Numbered from the stretch's first letter, positions 54,228-63,646 are shown. The stretch is DNA of 64,000 nt from Methylovirgula sp. 4M-Z18 (GCF_037890675.1 NZ_CP149574.1:4254874-4318873), one strand, 5' to 3'. Made by a program: numbers and translations. Notes: a model not told the origin generated them from the letters alone.

Positions 54228-54787
54228 GCACTCCGTTGATCGAGCTTCGCGATGATCTCGGCGACCGTGCCGGTCTCGCCCAGGCGCGGAAAGATTCGTG
54301 TGATGCTGTTGTGATGCGCGTCGGCATTCATGTCGGTCATCGCATCGACGGCGAGCGTGACATTGAACCCAAGCTCATAGGCAAAACGCGCCGTCGATTC
54401 GACGCCGATGCTGGTCGCGACGCCGGTCAGAACGATCTGCGTCACACCCAGGCGCGTCAGATGATCTTTGAGATCGGTGTTGGTGAAAGCGCCCCAGGTG
54501 CGCTTGGTGACGACATGGTCCTGCGGTTGCCGGTCGAGCGCCGGCACGAGTTCCGTCCAATCGGCGGGCAGACTGGCAAGGCTCCGCGATTGCTCGACGC
54601 GCCCGGGCGCGCCGCCCGCGACATTGACCAGCACCACCGGCAGGCCGTGACGGCGGAACGCATCGAGCAGCAGACGCGCCTGTTGCACCACGCCCTCGGC
54701 CGGATGAGCGGTCGGCAGCGCGACGATGCCTTTTTGCAGATCGACGACGACAAGCGCGGCTTTGGGGTCAAGCGTGGTCACAGGCAT
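54224..54787 (-). CDS. Isochorismatase-family hydrolase (Cys position replaced by Gly)
   Basis: A 187-residue Rossmann-like hydrolase. The catalytic Asp16 (VVVDLQKGI) and Lys95 (TKRTWGAF) are present. The nucleophile position in the loop GVATSIGVEST is Gly128 where amidases of the family have Cys. The same replacement occurs in true isochorismatases, which cleave a vinyl ether and need only the Asp, so this is likelier to be an ether hydrolase than an amidase. It lies 48 bp behind the MarR gene and overlaps the next gene by four bases. Confidence 0.85.
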   Translation of the reverse strand: MPVTTLDPKAALVVVDLQKGIVALPTAHPAEGVVQQARLLLDAFRRHGLPVVLVNVAGGAPGRVEQSRSLASLPADWTELVPALDRQPQDHVVTKRTWGAFTNTDLKDHLTRLGVTQIVLTGVATSIGVESTARFAYELGFNVTLAVDAMTDMNADAHHNSITRIFPRLGETGTVAEIIAKLDQRSA

Positions 54788-54835
54788 GGATATTTTCCTT
54801 TGGTTGGGAAGGCGAAAAAGATGGGGCGCAGCGGG

Positions 54836-55279
54836 TCACGCTTCGCTCAAGCGTTTGAGGACGGAGGCGGCCGCGATGACGACGCGCTGATCCTCCGGAT
54901 CGAGCCGGCTGAGCGCGGCATTGAGCCATTCGCGCTTGCGTAACCGGCTGGTCTGACGCATCGCCTCGCCCGCTTCAGTCACCGAGAGCAGCATTTGCCG
55001 CCCATCGGTCGGATGTGGCTGGCGCTGCACCAGGCCTTCGTCCTCCAGGCTGGTGACGATCGCGCCCATGGATTGCGGCTTCATCGCCTCATAGCGGGCG
55101 AGTTCCGCCGTCGTCAGCGGGCCGTGCTGGGAGAGCCGCCCCAGGGCGCTCATTTGCGACAGGTTGAGTTCGGTGGCATTGGCCTCGGCGCGCAAGCGGC
55201 GGATGAGCTGCCCCATCGAGCGCAAAAGTTCATCCACCGCGGCGTCGCGGTGCTCGGGAGAGATGGCTGTGTCGGTCAT
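54836..55279 (-). CDS. MarR-family transcriptional regulator
   Basis: A 147-residue winged HTH repressor with LSQMSALGRLSQHGPLTTAE, then MKPQSMGAIVTSLEDEGLVQ and the wing RQPHPTDGRQMLLSVTEAG. Such proteins dimerise and release DNA on binding phenolic or similar compounds. It is the first gene of the four-gene efflux unit. A perfect palindrome 25 bp upstream of its start (55305-55318) is the probable autoregulatory operator. Confidence 0.92.
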   Translation of the reverse strand: MTDTAISPEHRDAAVDELLRSMGQLIRRLRAEANATELNLSQMSALGRLSQHGPLTTAELARYEAMKPQSMGAIVTSLEDEGLVQRQPHPTDGRQMLLSVTEAGEAMRQTSRLRKREWLNAALSRLDPEDQRVVIAAASVLKRLSEA

Positions 55280-55304
55280 GTGATCTTTATAGGTATAGAC
55301 AGTT

Positions 55305-55318
55305 AAACTTGCAAGTTT
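55305..55318. promoter_or_regulatory. MarR-type operator candidate
   Basis: AAACTTGCAAGTTT is a perfect 14-bp palindrome with the CTTGCAAG core common to MarR/SlyA sites. It lies 25 bp upstream of the MarR start, where it would overlap the promoter. Confidence 0.7.
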
Positions 55319-55561
55319 TGCTTTCTAAAATTTCAGCAAGGATTGACCTGTCGGCGAAAAGAACGTATAGTGAACAATAGGGTCTCGCGGGCAAAAATGA
55401 CAATTTGGCATGCCCCACGAATAGTTAAGAGCGATACGAATTTTGGGAACGAACTGATAGAGCGCATTATTCAATAATATCAAACTCTTATATAATTTCT
55501 CCCAACTTCGTTTGCCTTTCCCGCAAATTCCGCTAGCGTCACGGCAAATTGGAGCCACTCT

Positions 55562-55852
55562 ATGTATTTCGTCGCCCTGTGCACCGACAAGCCGGACCAT
55601 CTGCAAACCCGCCTCGACACCCGCCCCGCCCATCTCGACTTCCTGAAAAGCCACAGCGCCGCGATCAAGATCGCCGGGCCGCTGCTGGCGGCGGACGGCG
55701 AAACGCCCAACGGATCGATGCTTGTGCTCGAATGCGCCGATGCGGAGGCCGCCAAGGCGCTGCTCGCGCAGGATCCTTATGCGCAGGCCGGTCTCTTCGC
55801 CTCGGTGGAGGTGAAGCCCTGGCGCTGGACGATCGGCGTGCCGGCAGTGTGA
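55562..55852 (+). CDS. YciI-family protein
   Basis: A 96-residue ferredoxin-like fold protein. It has the family signature of a conserved Arg, Pro, His and Asp (LDTRPAHLDFLKSHS) and VLECADAEAAKALLAQDPYA. YciI proteins are small cytoplasmic enzymes or dimeric binding proteins of unclear activity. It lies 7 bp before the EVE gene, so the pair is cotranscribed. This pair next to gpsA is common in Hyphomicrobiales. Confidence 0.85.
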   Translation: MYFVALCTDKPDHLQTRLDTRPAHLDFLKSHSAAIKIAGPLLAADGETPNGSMLVLECADAEAAKALLAQDPYAQAGLFASVEVKPWRWTIGVPAV

Positions 55853-55859
55853 GGAGGCA

Positions 55860-56279
55860 TTGATGGCCCATTGGTTGATCAAGAGCGAACCCGATAAATG
55901 GTCCTGGGACATGCAGGTCAAAGCCGGCGCCAAGGGCACTCATTGGGACGGGGTGCGCAACCACGCCGCCAAGCTCAACATGATGAAGATGAAAAAGGGC
56001 GACCAACTCTTCTTCTACCATTCCAACGAGGGCAAGGAGATCGTCGGCATCACCGAAGTGATCAAGGAGGCCTATCCCGATCCGGCCGCCAACCCGGGCG
56101 AACCCTGGGTGCTGGTCGACGTGAAGGCGGTGAAGCCCCTGCCAAAGCCGGTGACGCTCGCGGACGTGAAGGCAACCCCCGACCTGTCGAACATGGCGCT
56201 CGTCACCCTGTCGCGCCTCTCGGTGCAGCCGGTCACCGAAAAGGAATGGAAGATCGTCTTAAAGATGGGCGGATTGTGA
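55860..56279 (+). CDS. EVE domain-containing protein
   Basis: A 139-residue PUA-like protein starting MAHWLIKSEPDKWSWD, with GVRNHAAKLNMMKMKKGDQL and FYHSNEGKEIVGI, the hallmark residues of the EVE pocket. EVE domains bind modified bases in RNA or DNA. The ribosome site GTGAGGAGG overlaps the YciI stop. REP-like hairpins follow the stop codon. Confidence 0.92.
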   Translation: MMAHWLIKSEPDKWSWDMQVKAGAKGTHWDGVRNHAAKLNMMKMKKGDQLFFYHSNEGKEIVGITEVIKEAYPDPAANPGEPWVLVDVKAVKPLPKPVTLADVKATPDLSNMALVTLSRLSVQPVTEKEWKIVLKMGGL

Positions 56280-56286
56280 ATGGAAC

Positions 56287-56323
56287 GTGGGCTTCCCGCC
56301 CACCTGCGGCCCGAAAGGCCACG
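56287..56323. repeat. REP-like hairpins downstream of the EVE gene
   Basis: GTGGGC-TTCCC-GCCCAC (56287-56303) is followed by an imperfect GCGGCC/GGCCAC hairpin (56306-56323). The GCGGCCCGAAAGGCC segment resembles the hairpins at 49226-49279. Confidence 0.55.
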
Positions 56324-56365
56324 CTTCATTCAAAGCCTCCGATCATTGGTATTAAGAGATCCTGC

Positions 56366-56788
56366 ATGGCCTTTGCTCCCATCTCCCATCTGATCATCCT
56401 TGCCGCCGGCATCGCCGCCTGGCTCGTTGGCGGCATCTACTATGGCGTGCTCGGCAAGCCCTGGATGGCGGCGCTCGGCAAGACCAAGGACGAATTACGC
56501 CCGGGCGGCAAGATGCCGATTCTGCCCATGCTCATCTCGTTTGTTGCCGATCTGATCATCGCCTTCGTCATGGCGGGCGCCATCGGCCATCTTGGCCCCG
56601 GCAATGTGACATTGAAGAACGGCCTGATCTCCGCTGCCATTTTGTGGTTCGGCTTTGCCGTCACCACCATGGCGACCAACAACGCTTTCGGCCAGCGCAG
56701 CTTTGCCTTGACCGTGATCGACTCCGGCCATTGGCTGCTTGCCTTTCTCGTCGCCGGCGCCGTGCTCGGCGGCTTTGGCGGCGCATAG
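56366..56788 (+). CDS. DUF1761 domain-containing membrane protein
   Basis: A 140-residue protein with four membrane helices and the DUF1761 pattern [20 protein letters not shown], then a long third helix and a terminal GGFGGA. The function is unknown. It lies between the EVE and acs genes and has the same orientation. GAG at 56356-56358 is a weak ribosome site. Confidence 0.8.
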   Translation: MAFAPISHLIILAAGIAAWLVGGIYYGVLGKPWMAALGKTKDELRPGGKMPILPMLISFVADLIIAFVMAGAIGHLGPGNVTLKNGLISAAILWFGFAVTTMATNNAFGQRSFALTVIDSGHWLLAFLVAGAVLGGFGGA

Positions 56789-56916
56789 CGTCTCAGATTT
56801 GCGACACTCATAGCTGGTGTCGATGGGCGCCAGGGCTTGTGCCGACGCTTCGGCAGCGCATAATGTTTCGTAAAATCGCTGCGGCGCCGGCTGCGCGCGC
56901 AATTCGGGAGGAGAGA

Positions 56917-58854
56917 ATGCACGACAAGATCTACGACGTACCTGCCGAGTGGGCGGCGCGCGCCTATGCGGACGATGCCAAATATCAGGCGATGTATGCC
57001 GAATCAATCAACGACGCGGAAGGGTTCTGGGCCCGCGAAGGCCGGCGCATCGATTGGATCAAACCTTACACGAAGGTCAAAAACGTCTCCTTCGAGGCGC
57101 CGAACGTTTCGATCAAATGGTTCGAGGATGGCACCACCAACATCGCCTACAATTGCCTCGATCGGCATCTCGCCAAGCGCGGCGAGCAAACCGCCATCAT
57201 CTGGGAAGGCGACGACCCAAGCGAATCGAGGCACATCACCTATCGCGAAGTCTACGAGCAAGTGAACAGGCTCGCCAACGTGCTGAAACAGCACGGCGTG
57301 AAGAAGGGTGACCCGGTCACGATCTACCTGCCGATGATTCCGGAAGCGGCTTACGCGATGCTCGCCTGCGCCCGCATCGGTGCGATTCATTCGGTCGTTT
57401 TTGGCGGCTTCTCGCCCGACGCTTTGGCGGGCCGCATTGAAGGCGCGAAATCTGCGGTGTTGATCACGGCGGACGAAGGCCTGCGCGGCGGCAGGAAAGT
57501 GCCGCTGAAGGCCAATGCCGATATTGCCGCCGAGAAGGCGGGCTGCGTCAAACATATGATCGTGGTGAAGCGCACCGGCGGCCAAGTGGCCTGGAACGCG
57601 CGCGACGTCGCCTATGACGAGGCGATGGCGCAGGCTTCCGCTGATTGCGCGGTCGAAGAGATGAATGCCGAGGACCCGCTGTTCATTCTCTACACGTCCG
57701 GCTCGACCGGCGCGCCGAAAGGCGTGGTGCACACGACTGGCGGCTATCTCGTCTATGCCGCGATGACCCATCAATATGTCTTCGATTATCACGACGGCGA
57801 TATTTACTGGTGCACGGCGGACGTCGGCTGGGTCACCGGGCATAGCTATATCGTCTATGGCCCGCTCGCCAATGGCGCGACCACCCTGATGTTTGAAGGC
57901 GTGCCGAATTACCCCACCGTGTCGCGCTTCTGGGACGTCGTCGACAAGCACAAGGTGAATATTTTCTACACCGCGCCGACCGCCATCCGCGCCCTGATGG
58001 GCGCCGGCGAAGAGCCGGTGAAGAAGACCTCCCGTGCTTCCTTACGCCTGCTCGGCTCCGTCGGCGAACCGATCAATCCGGAGGCCTGGGAATGGTATCA
58101 CCGCGTCGTCGGCGATCACCGCTGCCCGATCGTCGATACGTGGTGGCAGACGGAGACCGGCGGCATCCTGATCACGCCCCTGCCGGGCGCGACCAAGCTG
58201 AAGCCTGGCTCGGCGACGCAGCCCTTCTTTGGCGTTGAGCCGCAGATCGTCGATGGCGAAGGCCACGTGCTCGAGGGCGTTTGCGAGGGCAATCTCGTCA
58301 TCGCCGACAGCTGGCCGGGGCAAATGCGCACGGTTTACGGCGATCACGAGCGCTTCGTGCAAACTTATTTTCAGACCTTCCCCGGCAAGTATTTCACCGG
58401 CGACGGCTGCCGCCGCGACGCGGACGGCTATTATTGGATTACCGGCCGCGTCGACGACGTGATCAACGTCTCGGGCCACCGCATGGGGACGGCCGAGGTC
58501 GAGAGTGCGCTCGTCGCCCATGAAACCGTCTCGGAAGCCGCCGTGGTCGGCTATCCGCACGACATCAAGGGCCAGGGCATTTACGCCTATGTGACGCTGA
58601 TGACCGGTATCATTGCGACCGACGGGCTGCGCAAGGAATTGATCGCCCATGTGCGCAAGGAGATCGGGCCGATCGCCTCGCCGGACGTGGTCCATTTCGC
58701 GCCCGGCCTGCCGAAAACCCGCTCGGGCAAGATCATGCGCCGCATCCTGCGCAAGATCGCGGAAAACGAATTCGGTGCGCTCGGCGATACCTCGACGCTC
58801 GCCGATCCAACCGTTGTCGACGACCTGATCAAGACCCGGCAAACCCATAAATAG
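56917..58854 (+). CDS. acs: Acetyl-coenzyme A synthetase
   Basis: A 645-residue ANL-family ligase that activates acetate to acetyl-AMP and then acetyl-CoA. It has the P-loop-like [47 protein letters not shown], and [11 protein letters not shown] with Lys605 at the usual site of regulatory acetylation. The frame is open from 56644, but ATG 56917 follows GGGAGGAGAGA. Length and motifs match the family fully. It supports growth on acetate and recovery of free acetate. Confidence 0.97.
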   Translation: MHDKIYDVPAEWAARAYADDAKYQAMYAESINDAEGFWAREGRRIDWIKPYTKVKNVSFEAPNVSIKWFEDGTTNIAYNCLDRHLAKRGEQTAIIWEGDDPSESRHITYREVYEQVNRLANVLKQHGVKKGDPVTIYLPMIPEAAYAMLACARIGAIHSVVFGGFSPDALAGRIEGAKSAVLITADEGLRGGRKVPLKANADIAAEKAGCVKHMIVVKRTGGQVAWNARDVAYDEAMAQASADCAVEEMNAEDPLFILYTSGSTGAPKGVVHTTGGYLVYAAMTHQYVFDYHDGDIYWCTADVGWVTGHSYIVYGPLANGATTLMFEGVPNYPTVSRFWDVVDKHKVNIFYTAPTAIRALMGAGEEPVKKTSRASLRLLGSVGEPINPEAWEWYHRVVGDHRCPIVDTWWQTETGGILITPLPGATKLKPGSATQPFFGVEPQIVDGEGHVLEGVCEGNLVIADSWPGQMRTVYGDHERFVQTYFQTFPGKYFTGDGCRRDADGYYWITGRVDDVINVSGHRMGTAEVESALVAHETVSEAAVVGYPHDIKGQGIYAYVTLMTGIIATDGLRKELIAHVRKEIGPIASPDVVHFAPGLPKTRSGKIMRRILRKIAENEFGALGDTSTLADPTVVDDLIKTRQTHK

Positions 58855-59063
58855 CTGTAAGAAAAGCGTTAAGCCCCCTTCTCCCCGCACGGACCGGCCA
58901 AGCCCGCGTTCCGTGCTTGGAGAAGGACCGGCGTATCGCGCAGCTTAAATCCGCATTTACCGTAACATAGCAGTTTTGCCGCGCCATCGCGGCAAACTAA
59001 CCAAGCATTCACCTCCGCACCGCATCCTCGCGAAAAAAATCAATGTGACAGACGGGGGTGCCA

Positions 59064-59249
59064 ATGGCTTCGGGCTTTCATGCGATCCATCGCGGAGCGA
59101 TTTTCTGGCTCGACCGCGCGCTGCTCGTCCTCTTCGCCTCGACACTCATCGTCACCGCCATTGTCGCCAGCATCCCGGCCCGCGCCGTCTCGGGGAACGC
59201 CGACGCGATACAAGCAAAGGCCCATATGGAGCCGATCGACTTGCGTTAA
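59064..59249 (+). CDS. Small single-span membrane protein
   Basis: A 61-residue protein with an N-terminal amphipathic stretch, one membrane helix (LLVLFASTLIVTAIVASIPA) and a short hydrophilic tail. GGGGG precedes ATG 59064 at good distance. I recognise no family. It is convergent with the SdhAF4-like gene 20 bp downstream. Confidence 0.5.
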   Translation: MASGFHAIHRGAIFWLDRALLVLFASTLIVTAIVASIPARAVSGNADAIQAKAHMEPIDLR

Positions 59250-59268
59250 GGCGCGCTGGCGCAGCTTT

Positions 59269-59478
59269 TTAAAAATCGCTAGCGATGCCCTTGTTCTCCC
59301 AGTCACCGTAGCGCACCGGCTCGGGACCCTCGCGGCCGTTGATTTCCTTGGGACGCGGCGCGGCAACTTGCGCGGCGCGACGCTCTTCGGCTTCGGCCAG
59401 CGCCCGTCGCGCGGCGGGGCTCAACATTTTGTCGGGCGCGGCGCCCGGCACGGGCTCAGCTTGGGGATTGTCGTTCAT
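59269..59478 (-). CDS. DUF1674 / SdhAF4-like succinate dehydrogenase assembly factor
   Basis: A 69-residue protein ending RYGDWENKGIASDF, the hallmark of the SDHAF4 family, which binds flavinylated SdhA and aids its assembly with SdhB. The middle is Ala/Glu-rich, as usual. ATG 59478 begins a typical-length protein; the frame to 59577 would overlap rsmB. It is divergent from rsmB (64 bp between starts), a common layout in Hyphomicrobiales. Confidence 0.85.
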   Translation of the reverse strand: MNDNPQAEPVPGAAPDKMLSPAARRALAEAEERRAAQVAAPRPKEINGREGPEPVRYGDWENKGIASDF

Positions 59479-59541
59479 CGCTCGGTCCTTTATGCCTTCC
59501 CACATAGATCTCTTCCCGCGACTTTTCCAGCAAAGCGATCC

Positions 59542-60906
59542 GTGACACCCCATTTCCGTTCCAAAACAAGCGCCCACGCGCCAGACAACGCCCCCGCGCC
59601 CGGACTTGCCGCGCGGCAGGCTGCGGCTGCCATTCTTGCCGACGTGCTCGGGGGCGGCCGGTCGCTAGATGATTCCTTTACCGGCGCGAGCCCCAACCCC
59701 GCCTTGAAGGACCTCGACGCGCGCGACCGCGCCCTGGTGCGCTCGATTACCACCGCCGCATTGCGGCGCTTCGGTCTCATCCGCCTCGCCCTCGCGCAAA
59801 GGCTGGAGCGCGGCCTGCCCAAACGGGCCGGCATGCTCGAATGGATCTTGATCGTCGGCGCGGCGCAAATCCTGTTTCTTGACGTGCCGGACCGCGCGGC
59901 GGTCGATCTCGCCGTGCGGGCGGTGCGGCTCGACAAGAATGCCGCGAGTTTCGCCGGGCTGACCAATGCGGTGCTGCGCGGCATCGCCCGCGACCGCGAC
60001 GATATTCTCGCCCAGGCCGATGCCTTGCGCGACGAAACCCCAGGCTGGCTCGCCGCGCGCTGGGCGCAAGCCTATGGCCTGGACCGGGCCAGCGCCATCG
60101 CCAGTGCCCATCGGCATGAGCCATCGATCGATCTCACCGTCAAGGCCGATCCTGACCTTTGGGCGCAGCGCCTCAGCGGACGCGCCCTCCCCAATGGTTC
60201 GGTGCGGCTCGAAACCCATGCGCCGATCCCCGAGCTCGACGGCTATGACCAGGGCGAATGGTGGGTGCAAGATGCCGCCGCCAGCCTGCCCGCACGGCTC
60301 CTGCACGTGCAGCCGGACGAGCGGGTGGCGGATCTTTGCGCCGCGCCGGGCGGCAAGACGGCGCAATTGGCGGCGCTTGGCGCCGACGTCACCGCCGTCG
60401 ACCGCTCGGCCCAGCGGCTGAAACGCCTTGCCACCAATCTGGAACGTCTCGGCCTTACCACCCATGTGGTGGTCGATGACGCCCAAAACCTGCAGGCGGA
60501 CCCATTCGATGCGGTGCTGCTCGACGCGCCCTGTTCGGCCACAGGCACGATCCGCCGCCATCCCGACGTCGCCTGGGTGCGCACGATCGGCGACATCACC
60601 AAGCTCGCGGCCCTGCAAAGTCGCCTGCTCGACAAAGCGGTCAGCCTGCTCAAGCCGAACGGACGGCTCGTCTATTGCACCTGCTCGCTCGAGCCCGAGG
60701 AAGGCGAAAACCAGATCGCCGCCCTGCTGCGCCGCAATCCGGACGTGGTCCGCGAGCCGATCGACCCCGCCGAAATCGGCGGCTGGGCCCAATGCCTGAC
60801 CCCGGACGGCGACCTGCGCACCCTCCCTTGCCATCTACCCGACCCCGAGCCGCGCTTCGCGGGCCTCGACGGTTTCTTCGCCAGCCGCCTGCGGCGGAAA
60901 GGGTAG
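59542..60906 (+). CDS. rsmB: 16S rRNA (cytosine-967-C5)-methyltransferase-like protein
   Basis: A 454-residue RNA m5C methyltransferase. An N-terminal NusB-like helical domain occupies about residues 20-150. The SAM site is DLCAAPGGKTAQLAALGADV, motif IV is LLDAPCSATGTIRRHPD, and the catalytic Cys lies in YCTCSLEPEEGENQ. The start is GTG 59542; the long upstream frame to 59080 overlaps other genes and has no family similarity. The GNAT gene that follows is convergent. Confidence 0.93.
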   Translation: MTPHFRSKTSAHAPDNAPAPGLAARQAAAAILADVLGGGRSLDDSFTGASPNPALKDLDARDRALVRSITTAALRRFGLIRLALAQRLERGLPKRAGMLEWILIVGAAQILFLDVPDRAAVDLAVRAVRLDKNAASFAGLTNAVLRGIARDRDDILAQADALRDETPGWLAARWAQAYGLDRASAIASAHRHEPSIDLTVKADPDLWAQRLSGRALPNGSVRLETHAPIPELDGYDQGEWWVQDAAASLPARLLHVQPDERVADLCAAPGGKTAQLAALGADVTAVDRSAQRLKRLATNLERLGLTTHVVVDDAQNLQADPFDAVLLDAPCSATGTIRRHPDVAWVRTIGDITKLAALQSRLLDKAVSLLKPNGRLVYCTCSLEPEEGENQIAALLRRNPDVVREPIDPAEIGGWAQCLTPDGDLRTLPCHLPDPEPRFAGLDGFFASRLRRKG

Positions 60907-60922
60907 AGCGACGCGATCACCA

Positions 60923-61414
60923 TCAATTCGCGTCCGCGTTTCCAACGGCTTCGAGCGCTCGCGCGGGCACACGCCGAATCTGGAATCCGGTCTTGCTCTG
61001 CTCGAACCCGGCCTGGGCGTAAAAGCGCAGGGTCGCGGGATCTTTCGAGCCGGTCATCAGCATCACTTTGTAGCAATCGTGCCGCCAGGCAGCGGCAATG
61101 GCATGCAGCAGCACCTGACGGGCATAGCCGCGGCCGCGATGCGCGGTGTCGGTGACGACATTTTCGATTAGGGCATAGGGCGTGCCGCCTCGGGTGAGAT
61201 TGGGCACCACGATCAGCGCGCAGGTGCTGACCGGCTCGTTTGCCAAATATCCGATGAAGATTGCGCTGCCGCGATAACGGAAAAAATCAGCGATGATTCG
61301 GGCCGCGTCCTCCAGCGCCGGGGCCGGCACCCCGGGGTGCAATTGCCCATAGAGCCGCAACAGACCGGGCAAATCCTGCGCCGTCGCGGCCCTGATGGTG
61401 AATTCTTGCGTCAT
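60923..61414 (-). CDS. GNAT-family N-acetyltransferase
   Basis: A 163-residue acetyltransferase. The acetyl-CoA loop is TDTAHRGRGYARQVLLHAIA, and the C-terminal strand region DPATLRFYAQAGFEQSKTGF is typical. AAAGGAG precedes ATG 61414; the frame to 61564 lacks such support and would overlap the heparinase leader. It is convergent with rsmB. The acceptor is unknown. Confidence 0.88.
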   Translation of the reverse strand: MTQEFTIRAATAQDLPGLLRLYGQLHPGVPAPALEDAARIIADFFRYRGSAIFIGYLANEPVSTCALIVVPNLTRGGTPYALIENVVTDTAHRGRGYARQVLLHAIAAAWRHDCYKVMLMTGSKDPATLRFYAQAGFEQSKTGFQIRRVPARALEAVGNADAN

Positions 61415-61591
61415 CAGAGCTCCTTTACCCTTCGCTATCTTTGGGGGTCCAATCCCCGTTCCATTACGGTTAACAATTTCTAAACTCCCTCGCGGCACTG
61501 TATAAGTCCTGGTCAGGAATCTTGAGGGTTCAGGCCATTGACTCGTTTCCGCGCCCGCCGACATCGGCGCGACCTTGAGGAGGCTGCCGTT

Positions 61592-63298
61592 TTGAGCAAT
61601 TCCACCGCTTCAACGGAGATGCGTGAGCCTATGAATGCCCTGCAACGCATCGGCCTTGTCTCGCCCTGGCGCACGTTCGGCCGTTTCAGCACTGCCGTCC
61701 CGAGCCGGCTGATCATTGCGCCGCCCGACATTCGGACCAGCGATCCGACCATCGCCAGCGACATTTACGCCGGATATTTCTCGTTCGAAGGCCGGGTCGT
61801 TAACACCCATGGCCAATCGCCCTTCGCGATCGAGCCGCCTTCGGCCGATTGGGCGCGGCGCCTCAATGAATTCGGCTGGCTGCGCCATCAGCGCGGCGCC
61901 GGCAGCGCGCTGTCGCGCGAAAATGCGCGCGCGCTCGTCACCGACTGGATCGCGATCTGCGGCAAGGCGCGGCGCGGCCATGCTTGGGAGGCGCGCGTGA
62001 TCGCGCGGCGCATTCTCTCCTGGCTCAGCCAATCGCCGCTGCTGCTGGAGGGTGCGGACCGCAGCTTCTACCAGCAATTCCTGAAAAGCCTCGCGCGCCA
62101 AGCGACCGTTTTGCGCCGGCGCATGCAGAGCGAAGCCCAGGACGAGCGCGTATTGTTCGGCGCCATCGCGCTTGCGGAACTCGGTCTCTGCGCCGAGGGC
62201 CTCGCCTCGCTCGCCCGACTCGGCACGCAGCTTCTCGCCCAGGAATTGCAGCGCCAGATCTTGCCCGACGGCGGCCATATCAGCCGCAACCCGCGCATTT
62301 TGATTGACCTGATGCTCGACCTTCTGCCCCTGCGCCAGGCCTATGGCGCGCGCGGCCAGCAGGCGCCCGTCGAACTGCTCAACACGATCGACCGGATCAT
62401 CCCCATGCTGCGCATGTTCCGCCACGGCGACGGGTCGCTCGCGCTGTTCAACGGCATGGGCGTCACGGCGCCGGACATTCTCGCGACGATCCTTGCCTAT
62501 GACGACGCGCAAGGGGTCGCGATCACCAATGCGCGCTATTCGGGCTACCAACGCATCGAATCGGGCGGCAGCATCGTGATCATGGATACCGGCCGTGCGC
62601 CGCCGCCGGTCTTTTCGCTCGATGCCCATGCCGGTGCCCTTTCCTTCGAATTCTCCAGCCGGCAAAGGCAGATCATCGTCAATTGCGGCGCGCCGGAAAA
62701 GGGACGCCAGGCGCTGCGCGAACTGACACGCGCCACGGCGGCGCATTCGACTTTGGTGGTCAACGACACGTCCTCCTGCCGCATCGCCCCCGCTGCCGGG
62801 CAAGCCGAGTGGCTCGGTGGGCAAATTCTGGCCGGGCCGCGGCACGTGCCGGTTGCCCGCCAGGATGCGCTGCAGGCGACCGAAGTGACCGCTGCGCATG
62901 ACGGCTACACCCGGCCGATGGGGCTCATCCACCAGCGCAAGGTCAAGCTCAGTGCCGACGGCAAGACGCTGACCGGGGAGGATAAGCTGCTGCCTGCACC
63001 CCGCCGGCGCGGCGGCAAGGTCGATCGGCCTTATGCCGTGCGGTTCCATCTGCATCCGTCAGTCCAGGTGCGGCGCGCTGCCTCCGAAGATCAGGTGCTG
63101 CTGGTGCTACCGGGCGGTGAGACCTGGCGCTTCATGACGATGGATGCCCCGATTACGTTCGAGGAAAGCATTTACGTCGGCGCCGCTGACGGGCTGAAAC
63201 GCACCCACCAACTGGTCGTGCAAGGCCAATCCGGCCCCCGCCCGGTGCTGAAATGGATGCTGCACCTCGTCGCCGATGCCAAGGGCCAGGGAGCGTAA
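61592..63298 (+). CDS. Heparinase II/III family protein
   Basis: A 568-residue protein with an alpha/alpha toroid first half (WLSQSPLLLEGADRSFYQQF, then LPDGGHISRNPRILIDLMLD) and a beta-sandwich second half (NDTSSCRIAP, RFHLHPSVQVRR), as in polysaccharide lyases of this family. The only start with a good ribosome site (GAGGAGG) is TTG 61592; ATG 61619 and 61631 are alternatives. The location after rsmB is conserved in Hyphomicrobiales. No signal peptide is seen, so the substrate may be cytoplasmic or its export unusual. Confidence 0.88.
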   Translation: MSNSTASTEMREPMNALQRIGLVSPWRTFGRFSTAVPSRLIIAPPDIRTSDPTIASDIYAGYFSFEGRVVNTHGQSPFAIEPPSADWARRLNEFGWLRHQRGAGSALSRENARALVTDWIAICGKARRGHAWEARVIARRILSWLSQSPLLLEGADRSFYQQFLKSLARQATVLRRRMQSEAQDERVLFGAIALAELGLCAEGLASLARLGTQLLAQELQRQILPDGGHISRNPRILIDLMLDLLPLRQAYGARGQQAPVELLNTIDRIIPMLRMFRHGDGSLALFNGMGVTAPDILATILAYDDAQGVAITNARYSGYQRIESGGSIVIMDTGRAPPPVFSLDAHAGALSFEFSSRQRQIIVNCGAPEKGRQALRELTRATAAHSTLVVNDTSSCRIAPAAGQAEWLGGQILAGPRHVPVARQDALQATEVTAAHDGYTRPMGLIHQRKVKLSADGKTLTGEDKLLPAPRRRGGKVDRPYAVRFHLHPSVQVRRAASEDQVLLVLPGGETWRFMTMDAPITFEESIYVGAADGLKRTHQLVVQGQSGPRPVLKWMLHLVADAKGQGA

Positions 63299-63379
63299 TC
63301 GGTACCCCCGGCCATATCGTGCAATGGGACGTGGTTTGTGCTATGGAGGTAGAATATAGACAAATAGGAACCTTGGAAC

Positions 63380-63634
63380 ATGGCGCTGAGCATCAAAGAC
63401 CCGAAAACGGAGCAGCTCGCCCGCACCCTTGCCGCGCGCACGGGCGAATCGATTACCACGGCGACGCGGCGAGCCCTCGAAGAGCGGCTGCGGCGAATGG
63501 GGTCCGACACGCGCAAGGCGGCCCTTCTGGAGGATCTGGAAGCGATCCAGCGCCGTTGGAATGCGCTGCCGGTGCTGGATAACCGCCCGCCCGACGAGAT
63601 TGTCAGCTACGACGAAAACGGCATTCCAAACTAG
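63380..63634 (+). CDS. vapB: VapB-type antitoxin
   Basis: An 84-residue protein of the Rv0623/PSK_trans_fac class. An N-terminal DNA-binding segment (LSIKDPKTEQLARTLAARTG) precedes a helical region and an acidic tail (PPDEIVSYDENG) that would wrap the toxin. It lies 12 bp before a PIN-domain gene, the usual VapBC order. The operon would be autorepressed by the complex. Confidence 0.9.
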   Translation: MALSIKDPKTEQLARTLAARTGESITTATRRALEERLRRMGSDTRKAALLEDLEAIQRRWNALPVLDNRPPDEIVSYDENGIPN

Positions 63635-63646
63635 GGTCAGGACCTC

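Noticed and set aside
59665-60834. 389-residue minus-strand frame
   Set aside because: Shadow of rsmB; the sense strand has all methyltransferase motifs.
61610-63055. 481-residue minus-strand frame
   Set aside because: Shadow of the heparinase II/III gene.
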